The notes under the pieces: model-generated
The model's input: the letters and a program-made list of their open reading frames with translations, nothing else
Told to the model about the DNA's origin: nothing
Database searches by the model: none
NCBI RefSeq assembly: GCF_003797945.1
Contig: NZ_RKKU01000009.1
Location: forward strand, 62,001 to 126,000
Length of the DNA stretch: 64,000 bases
Source: Pseudomonas neustonica
Lineage (GTDB): Bacteria; Pseudomonadota; Gammaproteobacteria; Pseudomonadales; Pseudomonadaceae
Reading direction: 5' to 3'
Translations under genes and position numbers: made by a program
Shown here: positions 1-9,738 of the stretch, one piece after another
Layout: every line of letters begins with the position of its first letter
How positions within the stretch are numbered: the first letter of the stretch is position 1

Positions 1-190
1 CGATGCCTTTCTCAAAGGCCTTCAACAGCGCAGAGCGATCAATTCGCTTACCGCGCACAATGCCATTCATGTCTGCAATAAGCAGGTCTATAAAGTGTAT
101 TTCCGGATGCTCGGCTAAAAAGGCCTCAGCTTCCTGGATGCTGACGGGCTCGTTCGCTGTCACAGCATCCGCTCCGGCTTGGGGTTGCAT
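1..190 (-). CDS. spuI: SpuI-like glutamate-polyamine ligase, N-terminal fragment (partial)
   Basis: The reverse strand encodes 63 N-terminal residues before the window edge. They contain the glutamine synthetase family beta-Grasp start: an acidic helix, then FIDLLIADMNGIVRGKRI. This is the type III/PuuA-SpuI subfamily, which ligates glutamate to putrescine or other polyamines using ATP. The start at 190 is preceded by AGGTG eight bases upstream. It is divergent from spuA, the same order as spuI-spuA in Pseudomonas aeruginosa. Family is well supported; the exact substrate is inferred, and a second paralogue (spuB) lies across the intergenic region. Confidence 0.88.
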   Translation of the reverse strand, partial: MQPQAGADAVTANEPVSIQEAEAFLAEHPEIHFIDLLIADMNGIVRGKRIDRSALLKAFEKGI

Positions 191-471
191 GGGTTGTCAC
201 CTATATTTGTAAAATATATCAATCACGAAAGTCGCAAGGACAGAGTTAATCTGAAAGGCTGCATGGAGTCAATAGAGCAAAAGCTGCACATAATAGGTGC
301 ACACTGCACCAAATAAGGCCGCAAGAGCCATTTATGAGCTCCATCTCAGCGCGATTCGTTCTTCGATTTTGGCGTTTTGTGTTAAATATTTTTTATTGCT
401 ATTGTATGAAAAATCGAACAACAATGATTTCGCGTAAGTTATTCACCACAGACCTTGGACCCCTTCCAGCT
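191..471. promoter_or_regulatory. Divergent spuI/spuA control region with two inverted repeats
   Basis: No gene is seen in this AT-richer gap. It must hold promoters for spuI (leftward) and spuA (rightward). Two short inverted repeats are visible. At 202-218 the arms are TATATTT and AAATATA with a 3-nt centre, just upstream of the spuI ribosome binding site. At 296-310 the arms are GGTGCA and TGCACC with a 3-nt centre. Neither could be matched to a named regulator. No convincing sigma-54 GG/GC pair was found by eye. Confidence 0.5.
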
Positions 472-1233
472 ATGTCCGTCGAACGCAAACCACTAATTGG
501 CATTACCTGTTGCACCGAGCAAATCGGCCTGCATCCTTTTAACATTGTTGGTGAAAAATACATCCTCGGCGTCGTCGATGGCGCCAATGGCCTGCCGCTG
601 CTGATTCCGGCTTTAGGGAGCGCCCTGGATACCGAGCAACTGCTGGAATTGCTCGATGGCATCATGTTCACCGGCTCGCCCTCCAACGTCGAGCCGCACC
701 ACTATAACGGCGCTGCCAGCGCAGAGGGCACCAAACACGACCCCAAGCGCGACGCGACCACACTGCCGTTGATCAAGGCGGCAATAGCACGCGGCGTACC
801 GGTACTCGGGATTTGCCGCGGCTTTCAGGAAATGAACGTCGCCTTCGGTGGCAGCCTGCACCAACGGCTGCATGAGGTCGGTGGCTATATCGAACACCGC
901 GAGCCCAAAGACCAGCCGGTCGACATTCAGTATGGCTTATCCCACGAGGTTCAGGTCGAACCGGGAGGATTGCTCTACGATATAGCAGGCTGTAGCTCAG
1001 CGCAGGTCAACTCTCTGCATACGCAGGGTGTAGACAAACTCGCGCCCGAGCTGCAGCCTGAAGCCAGAGCAAGCGATGGGCTGATCGAGGCATTCTCGGT
1101 CCGCCAGGCACCCAATTTCGCCCTCGGCGTACAGTGGCATCCCGAATGGCAGGTAAAGAACAACTCCTTTTACCTATCCATTTTCCAGGCGTTTGGTGAC
1201 GCCTGCAGAGCCCGTGCGTCGCGGCACTCCTGA
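472..1233 (+). CDS. spuA: Gamma-glutamyl-GABA hydrolase, class I glutamine amidotransferase-like (SpuA/PuuD)
   Basis: A 253-residue cytoplasmic hydrolase that releases GABA and glutamate from gamma-glutamyl-GABA, the last step of the gamma-glutamylated putrescine route. The triad is visible: nucleophile Cys115 in VLGICRGFQEMN, and His223 with Glu225 in GVQWHPEW. Length matches PuuD-type enzymes. The frame is open upstream to 334, but the extra residues are hydrophobic and unlike the family, so Met at 472 is chosen; its ribosome binding site is weak and 424 is an alternative. The stop lies 7 bases before spuB, suggesting translational coupling. Confidence 0.9.
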   Translation: MSVERKPLIGITCCTEQIGLHPFNIVGEKYILGVVDGANGLPLLIPALGSALDTEQLLELLDGIMFTGSPSNVEPHHYNGAASAEGTKHDPKRDATTLPLIKAAIARGVPVLGICRGFQEMNVAFGGSLHQRLHEVGGYIEHREPKDQPVDIQYGLSHEVQVEPGGLLYDIAGCSSAQVNSLHTQGVDKLAPELQPEARASDGLIEAFSVRQAPNFALGVQWHPEWQVKNNSFYLSIFQAFGDACRARASRHS

Positions 1234-1240
1234 GGCAATT

Positions 1241-2587
1241 ATGAACAAGATTGAAGCGTGGTTGAAAGAACACAAAATTACTGAAGTAGAGTGTATGGTC
1301 AGCGACCTGACCGGCATCGCCCGTGGGAAAATTGCCCCGACGATGAAGTTCATTTCGGAAAAAGGCATGCGCCTACCCGAAAGCATTCTGCTGCAATCAG
1401 TAACCGGTGATTACGTCGAAGACGACATCTATTACGACCTGCTGGATCCGGCCGACATCGACATAATCTGTAAGCCGGATGAAAACGCCATCTACCTGGT
1501 ACCGTGGGCGCTTGAGCCTACGGCACAGATCATTCACGAATGCTTCGACAAGATGGGCAACCCTATCGAGATGTCGCCACGCAACGTGCTCAAGACCGTA
1601 CTCAAGCTATATGAAGAAAAGGGTTGGCAGCCAATAGTAGCGCCAGAGATGGAGTTCTATCTGACCAAGCGTAACGAAGATCCTGATTTGCCCTTGCAGG
1701 CACCGGTGGGTCGCTCTGGCCGTCAGGAGACCGGACGTCAGTCATTCTCCATAGATGCAGCCAACGAGTTCGATCCGCTGTTCGAGGATATGTATGACTG
1801 GTGCGAGGCCCAAGGCCTGGACCTGGATACGCTGATCCACGAGGAAGGCACCGCCCAGATGGAAATCAACTTCCGTCATGGTGACCCGCTGCATTTGGCC
1901 GACCAGGTACTGGTTTTCAAGCGCACCATGCGCGAAGCCGCACTCAAGCACGACATCACAGCCACCTTTATGGCCAAGCCCATTACCAATGAGCCCGGCA
2001 GTGCCATGCACTTGCACCAGAGCATCATTGACCGCAAGACCGGCAAGAATGTCTTTTCCAACGAAGACGGCAGCATGAGCGAGCTATTTCTGCATCATAT
2101 CGGCGGCCTGCAGCGCTATATCCCCGAGATACTGCCGCTGTTCGCCCCCAACGTGAATTCGTTCCGTCGCTTCCTGCCCGATACTTCGGCACCGGTTAAC
2201 GTCGAATGGGGTGAAGAGAACCGTACCGCCGGGTTACGCGTGCCGGATTCCAACCCGCAAAACCGCCGTGTAGAGAACCGTCTACCCGGTGCGGACGCCA
2301 ACCCCTATATCGCCATTGCCGCCAGCCTCTTGTGCGGCTACCTCGGCATGGTTGGCAAAATGTCGCCATCAGCCCCGGTTAAAGGCCGCGCCTACGAGCG
2401 CCGCAACCTGCGCCTGCCATTTACCCTCGAGGCAGCGCTGGAGCGGATGGAGCAATGCAAGGATGTGGAAGCCGTCCTGGGCAGCAAGTTCTGCCGAGGT
2501 TACGTCGCCGTCAAACGCGCCGAACACGAAAACTACAAACGGGTCATCAGCTCTTGGGAACGTGAGTTCCTGCTACTGAGCGTTTAA
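1241..2587 (+). CDS. spuB: Glutamate-polyamine ligase, glutamine synthetase family (SpuB)
   Basis: 448 residues of glutamine synthetase fold. Visible are the N-terminal VSDLTGIARGK, the catalytic EMEFYL segment, the E-rich metal site HEEGTAQMEINFRHGD, the ATP-binding stretch FMAKPITNEPGSAMHLHQS, and the glutamate-binding NRTAGLRVP and NRRVENRLPGADANPY regions. In Pseudomonas, SpuB-type enzymes glutamylate polyamines instead of ammonia. The start at 1241 has GAGG five bases upstream and fits the family N-terminus better than the longer frame from 1193. Second gene of the spuA-H operon. Confidence 0.9.
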   Translation: MNKIEAWLKEHKITEVECMVSDLTGIARGKIAPTMKFISEKGMRLPESILLQSVTGDYVEDDIYYDLLDPADIDIICKPDENAIYLVPWALEPTAQIIHECFDKMGNPIEMSPRNVLKTVLKLYEEKGWQPIVAPEMEFYLTKRNEDPDLPLQAPVGRSGRQETGRQSFSIDAANEFDPLFEDMYDWCEAQGLDLDTLIHEEGTAQMEINFRHGDPLHLADQVLVFKRTMREAALKHDITATFMAKPITNEPGSAMHLHQSIIDRKTGKNVFSNEDGSMSELFLHHIGGLQRYIPEILPLFAPNVNSFRRFLPDTSAPVNVEWGEENRTAGLRVPDSNPQNRRVENRLPGADANPYIAIAASLLCGYLGMVGKMSPSAPVKGRAYERRNLRLPFTLEAALERMEQCKDVEAVLGSKFCRGYVAVKRAEHENYKRVISSWEREFLLLSV

Positions 2588-2605
2588 CCCGCTTCATTAC
2601 AGAGT

Positions 2606-2631
2606 CTGCCAAGCGCCAGCCCGCTTGGCAG
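2606..2631 (+). promoter_or_regulatory. Intercistronic hairpin, spuB-spuC
   Basis: Perfect 10-bp inverted repeat (CTGCCAAGCG and CGCTTGGCAG, 6-nt loop) just before the spuC ribosome binding site. No T tract follows, so it looks more like an mRNA-processing or stability element than a terminator. Confidence 0.6.
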
Positions 2632-2652
2632 CACGGAGATAAGGAGTACCGA

Positions 2653-4026
2653 ATGAACAGTGAGCACAAACTAAGTACGGCCGAGCTACAGGCCATGGAC
2701 ACAGCGCATTACCTGCATCCCTTTACCGACCACAAGGAGCTTGGCGAGCGCGGCACGCGCATCATCGAGCGTGCCGAAGGGGTATACCTGTGGGATAGCG
2801 AGGGCAATAAGATACTCGACGGCATGGCTGGCCTGTGGTGCGTGAGCATCGGCTATGGCCGCAAAGAGCTAGCTGAAGCCGCCTACAAGCAGATGCTGCA
2901 GCTGCCCTACTACAATAGCTTCTTCCAGTGCGCCAATCCGCCTGCAGTCAAGCTGGCCAAGGCTATCGCCGACATCGCCCCAGAGCACATGAACCACGTA
3001 TTTTTTACCGGTTCAGGCTCAGAATCCAACGATACCGTACTGCGCATGGTGCGCCGTTATTGGGATCTGAAAGGTAAAAGCAGCAAGAAGACCATCATCA
3101 GCCGTATCAACGGCTACCACGGCTCGACAGTCGCCGGCGCCAGCCTGGGCGGCATGTCGGTCATGCATGAGCAGGGGGACCTGCCGATCCCGGGTATCGT
3201 GCATATCCCGCAGCCTTACTGGTACGGCGAAGGCGGCGACATGAGCCCCGACGAATTCGGTATCTGGGCGGCACAACAGCTGGAAGCCAAGATTCAGGAA
3301 CTGGGTATCGACCAGGTCGGCGCCTTCATTGCAGAACCTATTCAGGGCGCTGGCGGCGTCATCATTCCACCAGACACCTACTGGCCAGAAATCAAACGCA
3401 TCCTGGCCAAGTACGACATTCTGCTGATTGCTGACGAAGTTATCTGCGGCTTTGGTCGCACCGGCGAATGGTTCGGTAGCCAATACTATGATCTCAAGCC
3501 TGACTTTATGCCGATTGCCAAGGGTATGACATCTGGCTATCTGCCCATGGGCGGCGTGATCGTCAGTGACCGCGTAGCGGACACGATGATCGAGCACGGC
3601 GGCGAGTTCTTCCACGGCTATACCTACTCCGGACATCCGGTAGCGGCGGCAGTCGGCCTGGAAAATTTGCGGATCATGCACGATGAGAAGCTGATCGACT
3701 ACGTCAAGCAAGAAGCGGCACCGTACTTGCAAGAAAAGATTGCCGAGCTGGCGGAGCACCGTCTGGTTGGCGAAGTACGCGGTGTTGGATTGCTCGGCGC
3801 AATCGAACTGGTAAAAGACAAGGCGACTCGGGAACGTTTCCCGGACAAGGGATCAACCGGATCTCTATGCCGCGATTTCTGTGTCAGTAACGGCCTGGTG
3901 ATGCGTGCGGTTGGCGATACCATGATCATGTCGCCGCCACTGGTAATCAGCAAAGCCGAAATCGACGAGATGGTTGGCAAGATCTGGACTGTGCTGGACC
4001 AGACGGCGGAAAAGCTGGGCGTTTAA
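2653..4026 (+). CDS. spuC: Polyamine:pyruvate aminotransferase (SpuC), class III PLP enzyme
   Basis: 457 residues of class III aminotransferase. It transfers the amino group of putrescine and related polyamines, or their glutamyl forms, to pyruvate. Visible: the GSGSESNDT phosphate-binding loop near 120-128, the EPIQGAGG segment, Asp261 in LLIADEVICGFGRTG, and the PLP lysine Lys290 in MPIAKGMTSGYLPMGG. The start has AAGGAG 6-7 bases upstream. It is homologous to the other class III enzymes of this window (gabT at 33.7 kb, bauA at 42.8 kb) but its place in the spu operon supports the polyamine role. Confidence 0.9.
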   Translation: MNSEHKLSTAELQAMDTAHYLHPFTDHKELGERGTRIIERAEGVYLWDSEGNKILDGMAGLWCVSIGYGRKELAEAAYKQMLQLPYYNSFFQCANPPAVKLAKAIADIAPEHMNHVFFTGSGSESNDTVLRMVRRYWDLKGKSSKKTIISRINGYHGSTVAGASLGGMSVMHEQGDLPIPGIVHIPQPYWYGEGGDMSPDEFGIWAAQQLEAKIQELGIDQVGAFIAEPIQGAGGVIIPPDTYWPEIKRILAKYDILLIADEVICGFGRTGEWFGSQYYDLKPDFMPIAKGMTSGYLPMGGVIVSDRVADTMIEHGGEFFHGYTYSGHPVAAAVGLENLRIMHDEKLIDYVKQEAAPYLQEKIAELAEHRLVGEVRGVGLLGAIELVKDKATRERFPDKGSTGSLCRDFCVSNGLVMRAVGDTMIMSPPLVISKAEIDEMVGKIWTVLDQTAEKLGV

Positions 4027-4034
4027 GCGCCCAG
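4015..4034 (+). promoter_or_regulatory. Intercistronic hairpin over the spuC stop codon
   Basis: Inverted repeat CTGGGCG / CGCCCAG with the spuC TAA in its 6-nt loop. No T tract follows. It starts the 105-nt gap before spuD. Confidence 0.5.
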
Positions 4035-4128
4035 CCCTGCAACTGACTATGCTTGCCAAGGAACGTTTTACCCAAGGGGCGCCAAAGCATCCCGACACTG
4101 CATTTCCAAACAATGGATGGAGAGCTGA

Positions 4129-5229
<1,101 letters not shown>

Positions 5230-5251
5230 CTCACAAGACCCCATTAGCGAT

Positions 5252-5275
5252 GGCCGGTGGCGTTCCGCCCCGGCC
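5252..5275 (+). promoter_or_regulatory. Intercistronic hairpin, spuD-spuE
   Basis: GGCCGG-T-GGCG, loop TTC, then CGCC-CCGGCC: a GC-rich 10-bp stem with one bulged T. No T tract. Probably an mRNA stability or processing element between the two binding-protein genes. Confidence 0.5.
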
Positions 5276-5327
5276 GAACCCAAGAAATCAGACCAGGTAT
5301 AAAGCTGGAGTCTGAATAGGAGAGACC

Positions 5328-6431
5328 ATGAAGCGTCCCATGCAGAAAACATTAATGGCCTTGACCACTGCCGCCCTCATAGGTGGCGTGGCGACGGCTC
5401 AGGCTGACGGCAAGCTGAATATTTACAACTGGTCGGACTACATCGCAGAAGACACCATTGCCAATTTCGAGAAAGAAACCGGCATTCAGGTGACCTACGA
5501 TGTGTATGACTCCAATGACGTACTGGACGCTAAATTGCTGACCGGTCGCTCGGGTTTCGATATTGTCGTACCGTCCAACAATTATCTGACCAAGCAGATC
5601 GCCGCCGGCGTGTACATGGAGCTGGACCATAGCAAGTTGCCGAACATGAGCAACCTGAACCCCGAATTGATGGAGAAGATGGAAAGTATCGATCCGGGCA
5701 GCGCACACTCCATTCCCTATTTGTGGGGCACCAACGGTATTGGCTATAACATCGAGAAAGTGAAAGCGGCACTCGGTGACGATGCACCACTGGACTCCTG
5801 GGCACTGATTTTCGACCCCCAATACACCAGCAAGCTGACCAGCTGCGGTATTGCCATGCTTGATTCGGCGGACGAGATGCTGCCAAACGCACTGGCTTAC
5901 CTGGGCCTGGATCCGAATACCAATAACGCTGACGACATCAAAAAAGCGGAAGAGCTGCTGCTCGGTGTGCGCAAAGACATCACCTACTTCCACTCTTCAC
6001 GCTATATCTCTGACCTCGCCAACGGTGACATCTGTGTCGCTGCAGGATTCTCCGGCGATATCTTCCAGGCTGCTGCACGTGCCGAAGAGGCCGAGAATGG
6101 TATTGAGATCAACTACATAATCCCCAAGGAAGGCGCCACTTTGTGGTTTGACATGCTGGCAATTCCCAAGGATTCCTCAAACCCCGACTCAGCTCACGCT
6201 TTTATCAATTATGTGCTGCGTCCTGACGTGATCGCGCCGATTACCGACTATGTCGCTTACGCCAACCCCAACAAGGCATCGAGCGATCTGGTTGATCCGG
6301 AAATCCGCAACGATCCGGCCATCTATCCGTCTGACGAGATCATGAGCCGACTGTACGTCAACGTACCTCGTTCTATGGCTGGTCAGCGCTTGATGACTCG
6401 GGCCTGGAGCCGCATCAAGTCAGGCCGCTAA
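5328..6431 (+). CDS. spuE: Periplasmic polyamine-binding protein (SpuE-like), paralogue of the preceding gene
   Basis: 367 residues, with a signal peptide ending TAQA and the motif [19 protein letters not shown]. It aligns end to end with the preceding protein, with identical blocks such as [18 protein letters not shown] and LRPDVIAPITDYVAYANPNKAS against its counterpart, so the pair arose by tandem duplication. Family: PotF/SpuE solute receptors of PotABC-type importers. The start has AGGAGA seven bases upstream. SpuE in P. aeruginosa is spermidine-preferring; preference here is inferred. Confidence 0.9.
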   Translation: MKRPMQKTLMALTTAALIGGVATAQADGKLNIYNWSDYIAEDTIANFEKETGIQVTYDVYDSNDVLDAKLLTGRSGFDIVVPSNNYLTKQIAAGVYMELDHSKLPNMSNLNPELMEKMESIDPGSAHSIPYLWGTNGIGYNIEKVKAALGDDAPLDSWALIFDPQYTSKLTSCGIAMLDSADEMLPNALAYLGLDPNTNNADDIKKAEELLLGVRKDITYFHSSRYISDLANGDICVAAGFSGDIFQAAARAEEAENGIEINYIIPKEGATLWFDMLAIPKDSSNPDSAHAFINYVLRPDVIAPITDYVAYANPNKASSDLVDPEIRNDPAIYPSDEIMSRLYVNVPRSMAGQRLMTRAWSRIKSGR

Positions 6432-6442
6432 CAGTAACCTGG

Positions 6443-6470
6443 ATAAGGGCTGCCCATGGGCAGCCCTTAT
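6443..6470 (+). terminator. Strong inverted repeat between spuE and spuF
   Basis: Perfect 13-bp arms (ATAAGGGCTGCCC and GGGCAGCCCTTAT) separated by only two bases. It lies 12 bases after the spuE stop. With no long T tract it may act as a partial terminator or 3' stabiliser, letting the binding proteins be made in excess over the ATPase and permeases. Confidence 0.65.
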
Positions 6471-6585
6471 TGGATGTGCCACAGAATATAAGCTCGACGC
6501 GGCGCAAAGGCCGGGTCGGTAATAACAAGTGCATTCTGCCTTCCCGATAGCGCAGAAGCCGGTGGAAAGATACGCGGAGAAAATT

Positions 6586-7722
6586 ATGGTTGGTGCAGCA
6601 GGGGCCATGAAACAGGCCATGGCCAAAGCCGAGCCCGATGAGTACGTTAAAATTGAGCGCATCAGTAAGCGTTTCGATGATTCGCTGGCAGTCGATGACG
6701 TCAGTCTCACCATCAATCGAGGCGAGATCTTCGCGCTTTTGGGTGGCTCTGGCTCAGGTAAATCTACCCTGCTACGCATTCTTGCTGGCTTTGAGCGGCC
6801 AACTGAAGGTCGGGTACTACTCGACGGCCAGGATATTACCGACCTACCGCCGTATGAACGCCCCATCAACATGATGTTCCAGTCCTATGCGCTCTTCCCG
6901 CATATGACCGTTGAGCAAAACATCGCCTTTGGTCTCAAGCAGGACAAGATGAGCCGCACCGAGATCAACGATCGTGTGCAGGAGATGCTTAAGCTGGTGC
7001 ACATGACCGAGTATGCCCGGCGCAAGCCTGATCAACTGTCTGGCGGGCAGCGTCAGCGCGTTGCGCTGGCACGCTCACTGGCCAAACGCCCAAAAGTTCT
7101 GCTACTGGACGAGCCAATGGGCGCACTGGACAAGAAACTGCGTTCACAAATGCAGCTCGAGCTGGTGGAAATCATCGAGCGTGTCGGCGTGACGTGCATC
7201 ATGGTGACCCACGACCAGGAAGAAGCCATGACCATGGCCCAGCGCATTGCGATCATGCACCAAGGCTGGATCGCGCAGGTCGGCACGCCAATGGATATTT
7301 ACGAGAGTCCACTAAGCCGTCATGTCGCCGAGTTCATCGGCAGCGTGAATATCTTTGAAGGTGAAATCAGTGTCGACGTGGAGGATCACGCGATCATCCA
7401 GTGTCCGGTGCTCGACCACCCGATCTATGTTGGACACGGTATCTCTACCCGTGCCCAGGATAAAAATATCATCTACGCGCTGCGGCCGGAAAAAGTCTGG
7501 GTTTCCACCGAAAGACCAGATACCGAGTACAACTGGTCACACGGTGAAGTACACGATATCGCCTATCTTGGCGGCCACTCGGTGTATTACATCAAGCTCG
7601 ATAGTGGCTTGATTGTGCAGGCCTTCATGGCTAACTCCGAGCGCCGCTTGCCGCGGCCGACCTGGGAAGACGAGGTTTACATCAGCTGGGAAGACGACAG
7701 CGGGGTTATTTTGCACTCATGA
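6586..7722 (+). CDS. spuF: Polyamine ABC importer ATPase (SpuF/PotA)
   Basis: 378 residues. ABC domain first: Walker A GGSGSGKST at 53-61, signature LSGGQ 151-155, Walker B VLLLDEP 171-177, H-loop His209. A C-terminal TOBE-like domain follows (about 270-378). It energises polyamine import through SpuGH. Met at 6586 is chosen because CGGAGA lies six bases upstream; an in-frame Met at 6529 lacks such a site. The stop overlaps the spuG start by 4 bases (ATGA). Confidence 0.93.
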   Translation: MVGAAGAMKQAMAKAEPDEYVKIERISKRFDDSLAVDDVSLTINRGEIFALLGGSGSGKSTLLRILAGFERPTEGRVLLDGQDITDLPPYERPINMMFQSYALFPHMTVEQNIAFGLKQDKMSRTEINDRVQEMLKLVHMTEYARRKPDQLSGGQRQRVALARSLAKRPKVLLLDEPMGALDKKLRSQMQLELVEIIERVGVTCIMVTHDQEEAMTMAQRIAIMHQGWIAQVGTPMDIYESPLSRHVAEFIGSVNIFEGEISVDVEDHAIIQCPVLDHPIYVGHGISTRAQDKNIIYALRPEKVWVSTERPDTEYNWSHGEVHDIAYLGGHSVYYIKLDSGLIVQAFMANSERRLPRPTWEDEVYISWEDDSGVILHS

Positions 7723-8627
7723 AAACGCCATCGCTCTCACGACTATTGCCGAGCGGGCGCCTGTGGGTCATCAGCGTGCCCTATCTATGGTTGCTGCTGT
7801 TCTTCCTGCTGCCGTTCGCCATCGTACTGAAGATCAGCTTCTCGCAGGCGGCCATTGCTATCCCGCCCTACGATCCGATTTTTCAGTACATAGAGCAAAC
7901 GCTCAACGTAGTGCTCAATTTCGGCAACTATATTTTCCTCTCGCAGGACGGCCTCTATCTGGCAGCCTATCTCGGCTCGCTGCAGATTGCCTTCTTCTCG
8001 ACCGTCATTTGCCTGCTACTCGGCTACCCGATGGCCTATGCCATCGCTCGGGCACCGAAAGAAAAGCAGCTGGTGTACCTGTTATTGGTGATGATGCCAA
8101 CCTGGACCGCCATCCTGATCCGCGTATACGCCTGGATGGGCATTCTCAGTAACAACGGCCTGCTGAATACCGCGCTGATGTACATAGGCGTGATCAATGA
8201 GCCGCTGCAAATTCTAAACACCAATATCGCCGTCTATATCGGCGTGGTCTATGCCTACCTACCCTTCATGGTATTGCCGCTGTATGCCAACCTGGTCAAA
8301 CACGACAACACTCTGCTGGAAGCCGCAATGGACTTGGGGGCAGGCAAGATCAAGGCGTTCTGGACCATCACCATTCCGCTGTCCAAAAGCGGCATCATCG
8401 CCGGCTCGATGCTGGTCTTCATTCCGGTGGTCGGTGAGTTCGTCATTCCCGAGCTGCTGGGCGGCCCGGAAACCTTGATGATCGGCAAGGTGCTGTGGCA
8501 GGAGTTCTTCAACAACCGTGACTGGCCGGTGGCATCCGCGTTGGCGATAGTGATGCTGTTGATCCTGATCGTTCCCCTGATCCTGTTCCACTATAACCAA
8601 GCCAAGGAAATGGAGAAGAAATCATGA
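7719..8627 (+). CDS. spuG: Polyamine ABC importer permease (SpuG/PotB)
   Basis: 302-residue inner membrane protein with about six transmembrane helices, the first at about 13-36. The MetI-type coupling motif is visible as EAAMDLGAGKIKAFWTITIP. It forms the translocation pore together with SpuH. It overlaps spuF and spuH by 4 bases each, so the ATPase and permeases are translationally coupled. Confidence 0.92.
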   Translation: MKTPSLSRLLPSGRLWVISVPYLWLLLFFLLPFAIVLKISFSQAAIAIPPYDPIFQYIEQTLNVVLNFGNYIFLSQDGLYLAAYLGSLQIAFFSTVICLLLGYPMAYAIARAPKEKQLVYLLLVMMPTWTAILIRVYAWMGILSNNGLLNTALMYIGVINEPLQILNTNIAVYIGVVYAYLPFMVLPLYANLVKHDNTLLEAAMDLGAGKIKAFWTITIPLSKSGIIAGSMLVFIPVVGEFVIPELLGGPETLMIGKVLWQEFFNNRDWPVASALAIVMLLILIVPLILFHYNQAKEMEKKS

Positions 8628-9490
8628 GCAAGCGTCCCGGTTTCTCCACCGTCATGCTTTGGCTGGGGCTGGCATTTATCTACATCCCCATGGTTATTCT
8701 GGTGATCTACTCCTTCAACGCCTCACGTCTGGTTACCGTGTGGGGCGGCTGGTCGGTGCACTGGTATGTCGGCCTGCTGGACAACACCCAGCTAATGAAC
8801 GCGGTTAAGCGCAGCCTGGAAATCGCCTTCTTCACCGCCTGCGCAGCTGTCTGCCTGGGAACCCTGGCAGCATTTGTCATGACCCGGATCAAGCGCTTCC
8901 GCGGCCGTACCATGTTTTCCGGTCTGGTCACCGCGCCGCTGGTTATGCCAGAGGTGATCACAGGTCTGTCGTTGCTACTGCTGTTCGTGGCTATGGCGCA
9001 GATGGTCGGCTGGCCTGCAGAACGTGGCATGGTGACCATCTGGATCGCCCACGTCACCTTCTGCACGTCCTATGTAGCGGTAGTGGTCAGCGGCCGCCTG
9101 AGCGAACTGGATCAGTCTATCGAAGAAGCCGCCATGGACCTTGGCGCACGCCCCTGGAAGACCTTCCTGCTGATCACAGTACCGATGATCGCGCCGTCGA
9201 TCGCTGCAGGCTGGCTACTGTCCTTCACTCTGTCGCTGGATGACCTGGTACTGGCCAGCTTCGTATCGGGCCCCGGCTCGACAACCCTGCCGATGGAAGT
9301 TTTCTCGTCAGTGCGCCTGGGTGTCAAACCCGAGATCAACGCCATTGCCAGCGTGATTCTCCTGACGGTGTCGATCTTCACTCTGATCGCCTGGCTGATT
9401 GCCCGCGGCGCCGAAAAACGCCGTGGCAAGCCACCAGAAGACGACGAAGCGGTCAGTTGGCAGGCGGTGATAGAAAGCCGTCGCAACTAA
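8624..9490 (+). CDS. spuH: Polyamine ABC importer permease (SpuH/PotC)
   Basis: 288-residue inner membrane permease with about six helices and the EAA loop EEAAMDLGARPWKTFLLITV. It is the partner of SpuG and the last gene of the spu operon, followed by a hairpin at 9512. The charged tail (KRRGKPPEDDEAVSW) is cytoplasmic. Confidence 0.92.
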   Translation: MSKRPGFSTVMLWLGLAFIYIPMVILVIYSFNASRLVTVWGGWSVHWYVGLLDNTQLMNAVKRSLEIAFFTACAAVCLGTLAAFVMTRIKRFRGRTMFSGLVTAPLVMPEVITGLSLLLLFVAMAQMVGWPAERGMVTIWIAHVTFCTSYVAVVVSGRLSELDQSIEEAAMDLGARPWKTFLLITVPMIAPSIAAGWLLSFTLSLDDLVLASFVSGPGSTTLPMEVFSSVRLGVKPEINAIASVILLTVSIFTLIAWLIARGAEKRRGKPPEDDEAVSWQAVIESRRN

Positions 9491-9511
9491 CCCGTTCTGA
9501 TAGCAAGACCA

Positions 9512-9548
9512 AGACCTTCGGCCAGGCCTATTGCCCTGCCGAAGGTCT
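9512..9548 (+). terminator. Hairpin at the end of the spu operon
   Basis: AGACCTTCGGC pairs with GCCGAAGGTCT, and the stem can be extended by CAGG/CCTG with one bulge. No poly-T follows, so it may be Rho-assisted or only protective. It lies 21 bases after the spuH stop. Confidence 0.6.
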
Positions 9549-9651
9549 GTCCTTCCGACCGGACTCACGTGCGCAATCAAACCCACTCCGGTTACCAGCC
9601 CCTCCTTAGCCACAGAAAACGGTTGGCATTTACGCAAAAGAGATCTAATCT

Positions 9652-9685
9652 AACCGTATTGAATGAACATTCATTCAATACGGTT
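9652..9685. promoter_or_regulatory. 34-bp perfect palindrome, likely TetR operator
   Basis: Two perfect 16-bp arms, AACCGTATTGAATGAA and its complement TTCATTCAATACGGTT, flank a CA centre. It ends 53 bases before the tetR start. The inner core TGAA-N-TTCA type recurs imperfectly across the start codon itself (AATGAACACTCATTCAA, about 9738-9754). Position and symmetry suggest autoregulation by the TetR protein encoded next; this is inference. Confidence 0.75.
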
Positions 9686-9738
9686 GCAGTGCCCGGTAAC
9701 GCACTGTACAAACCAGCGATAGTGGTTAGAATGCGTAA

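Noticed and set aside
296-310. NtrC-type binding site in the spuI-spuA gap
   Set aside because: The arms are GGTGC-N5-GCACC, the inside-out order of the NtrC consensus GCACC-N5-GGTGC, and no sigma-54 promoter was seen.
334-471. Longer N-terminus for SpuA
   Set aside because: The extra 46 residues are hydrophobic/basic and absent from PuuD-type enzymes; family length fits the start at 472.
3019-3759. 246-codon open frame on the minus strand opposite spuC
   Set aside because: Shadow of a well-supported aminotransferase gene, with no ribosome binding site or family features.
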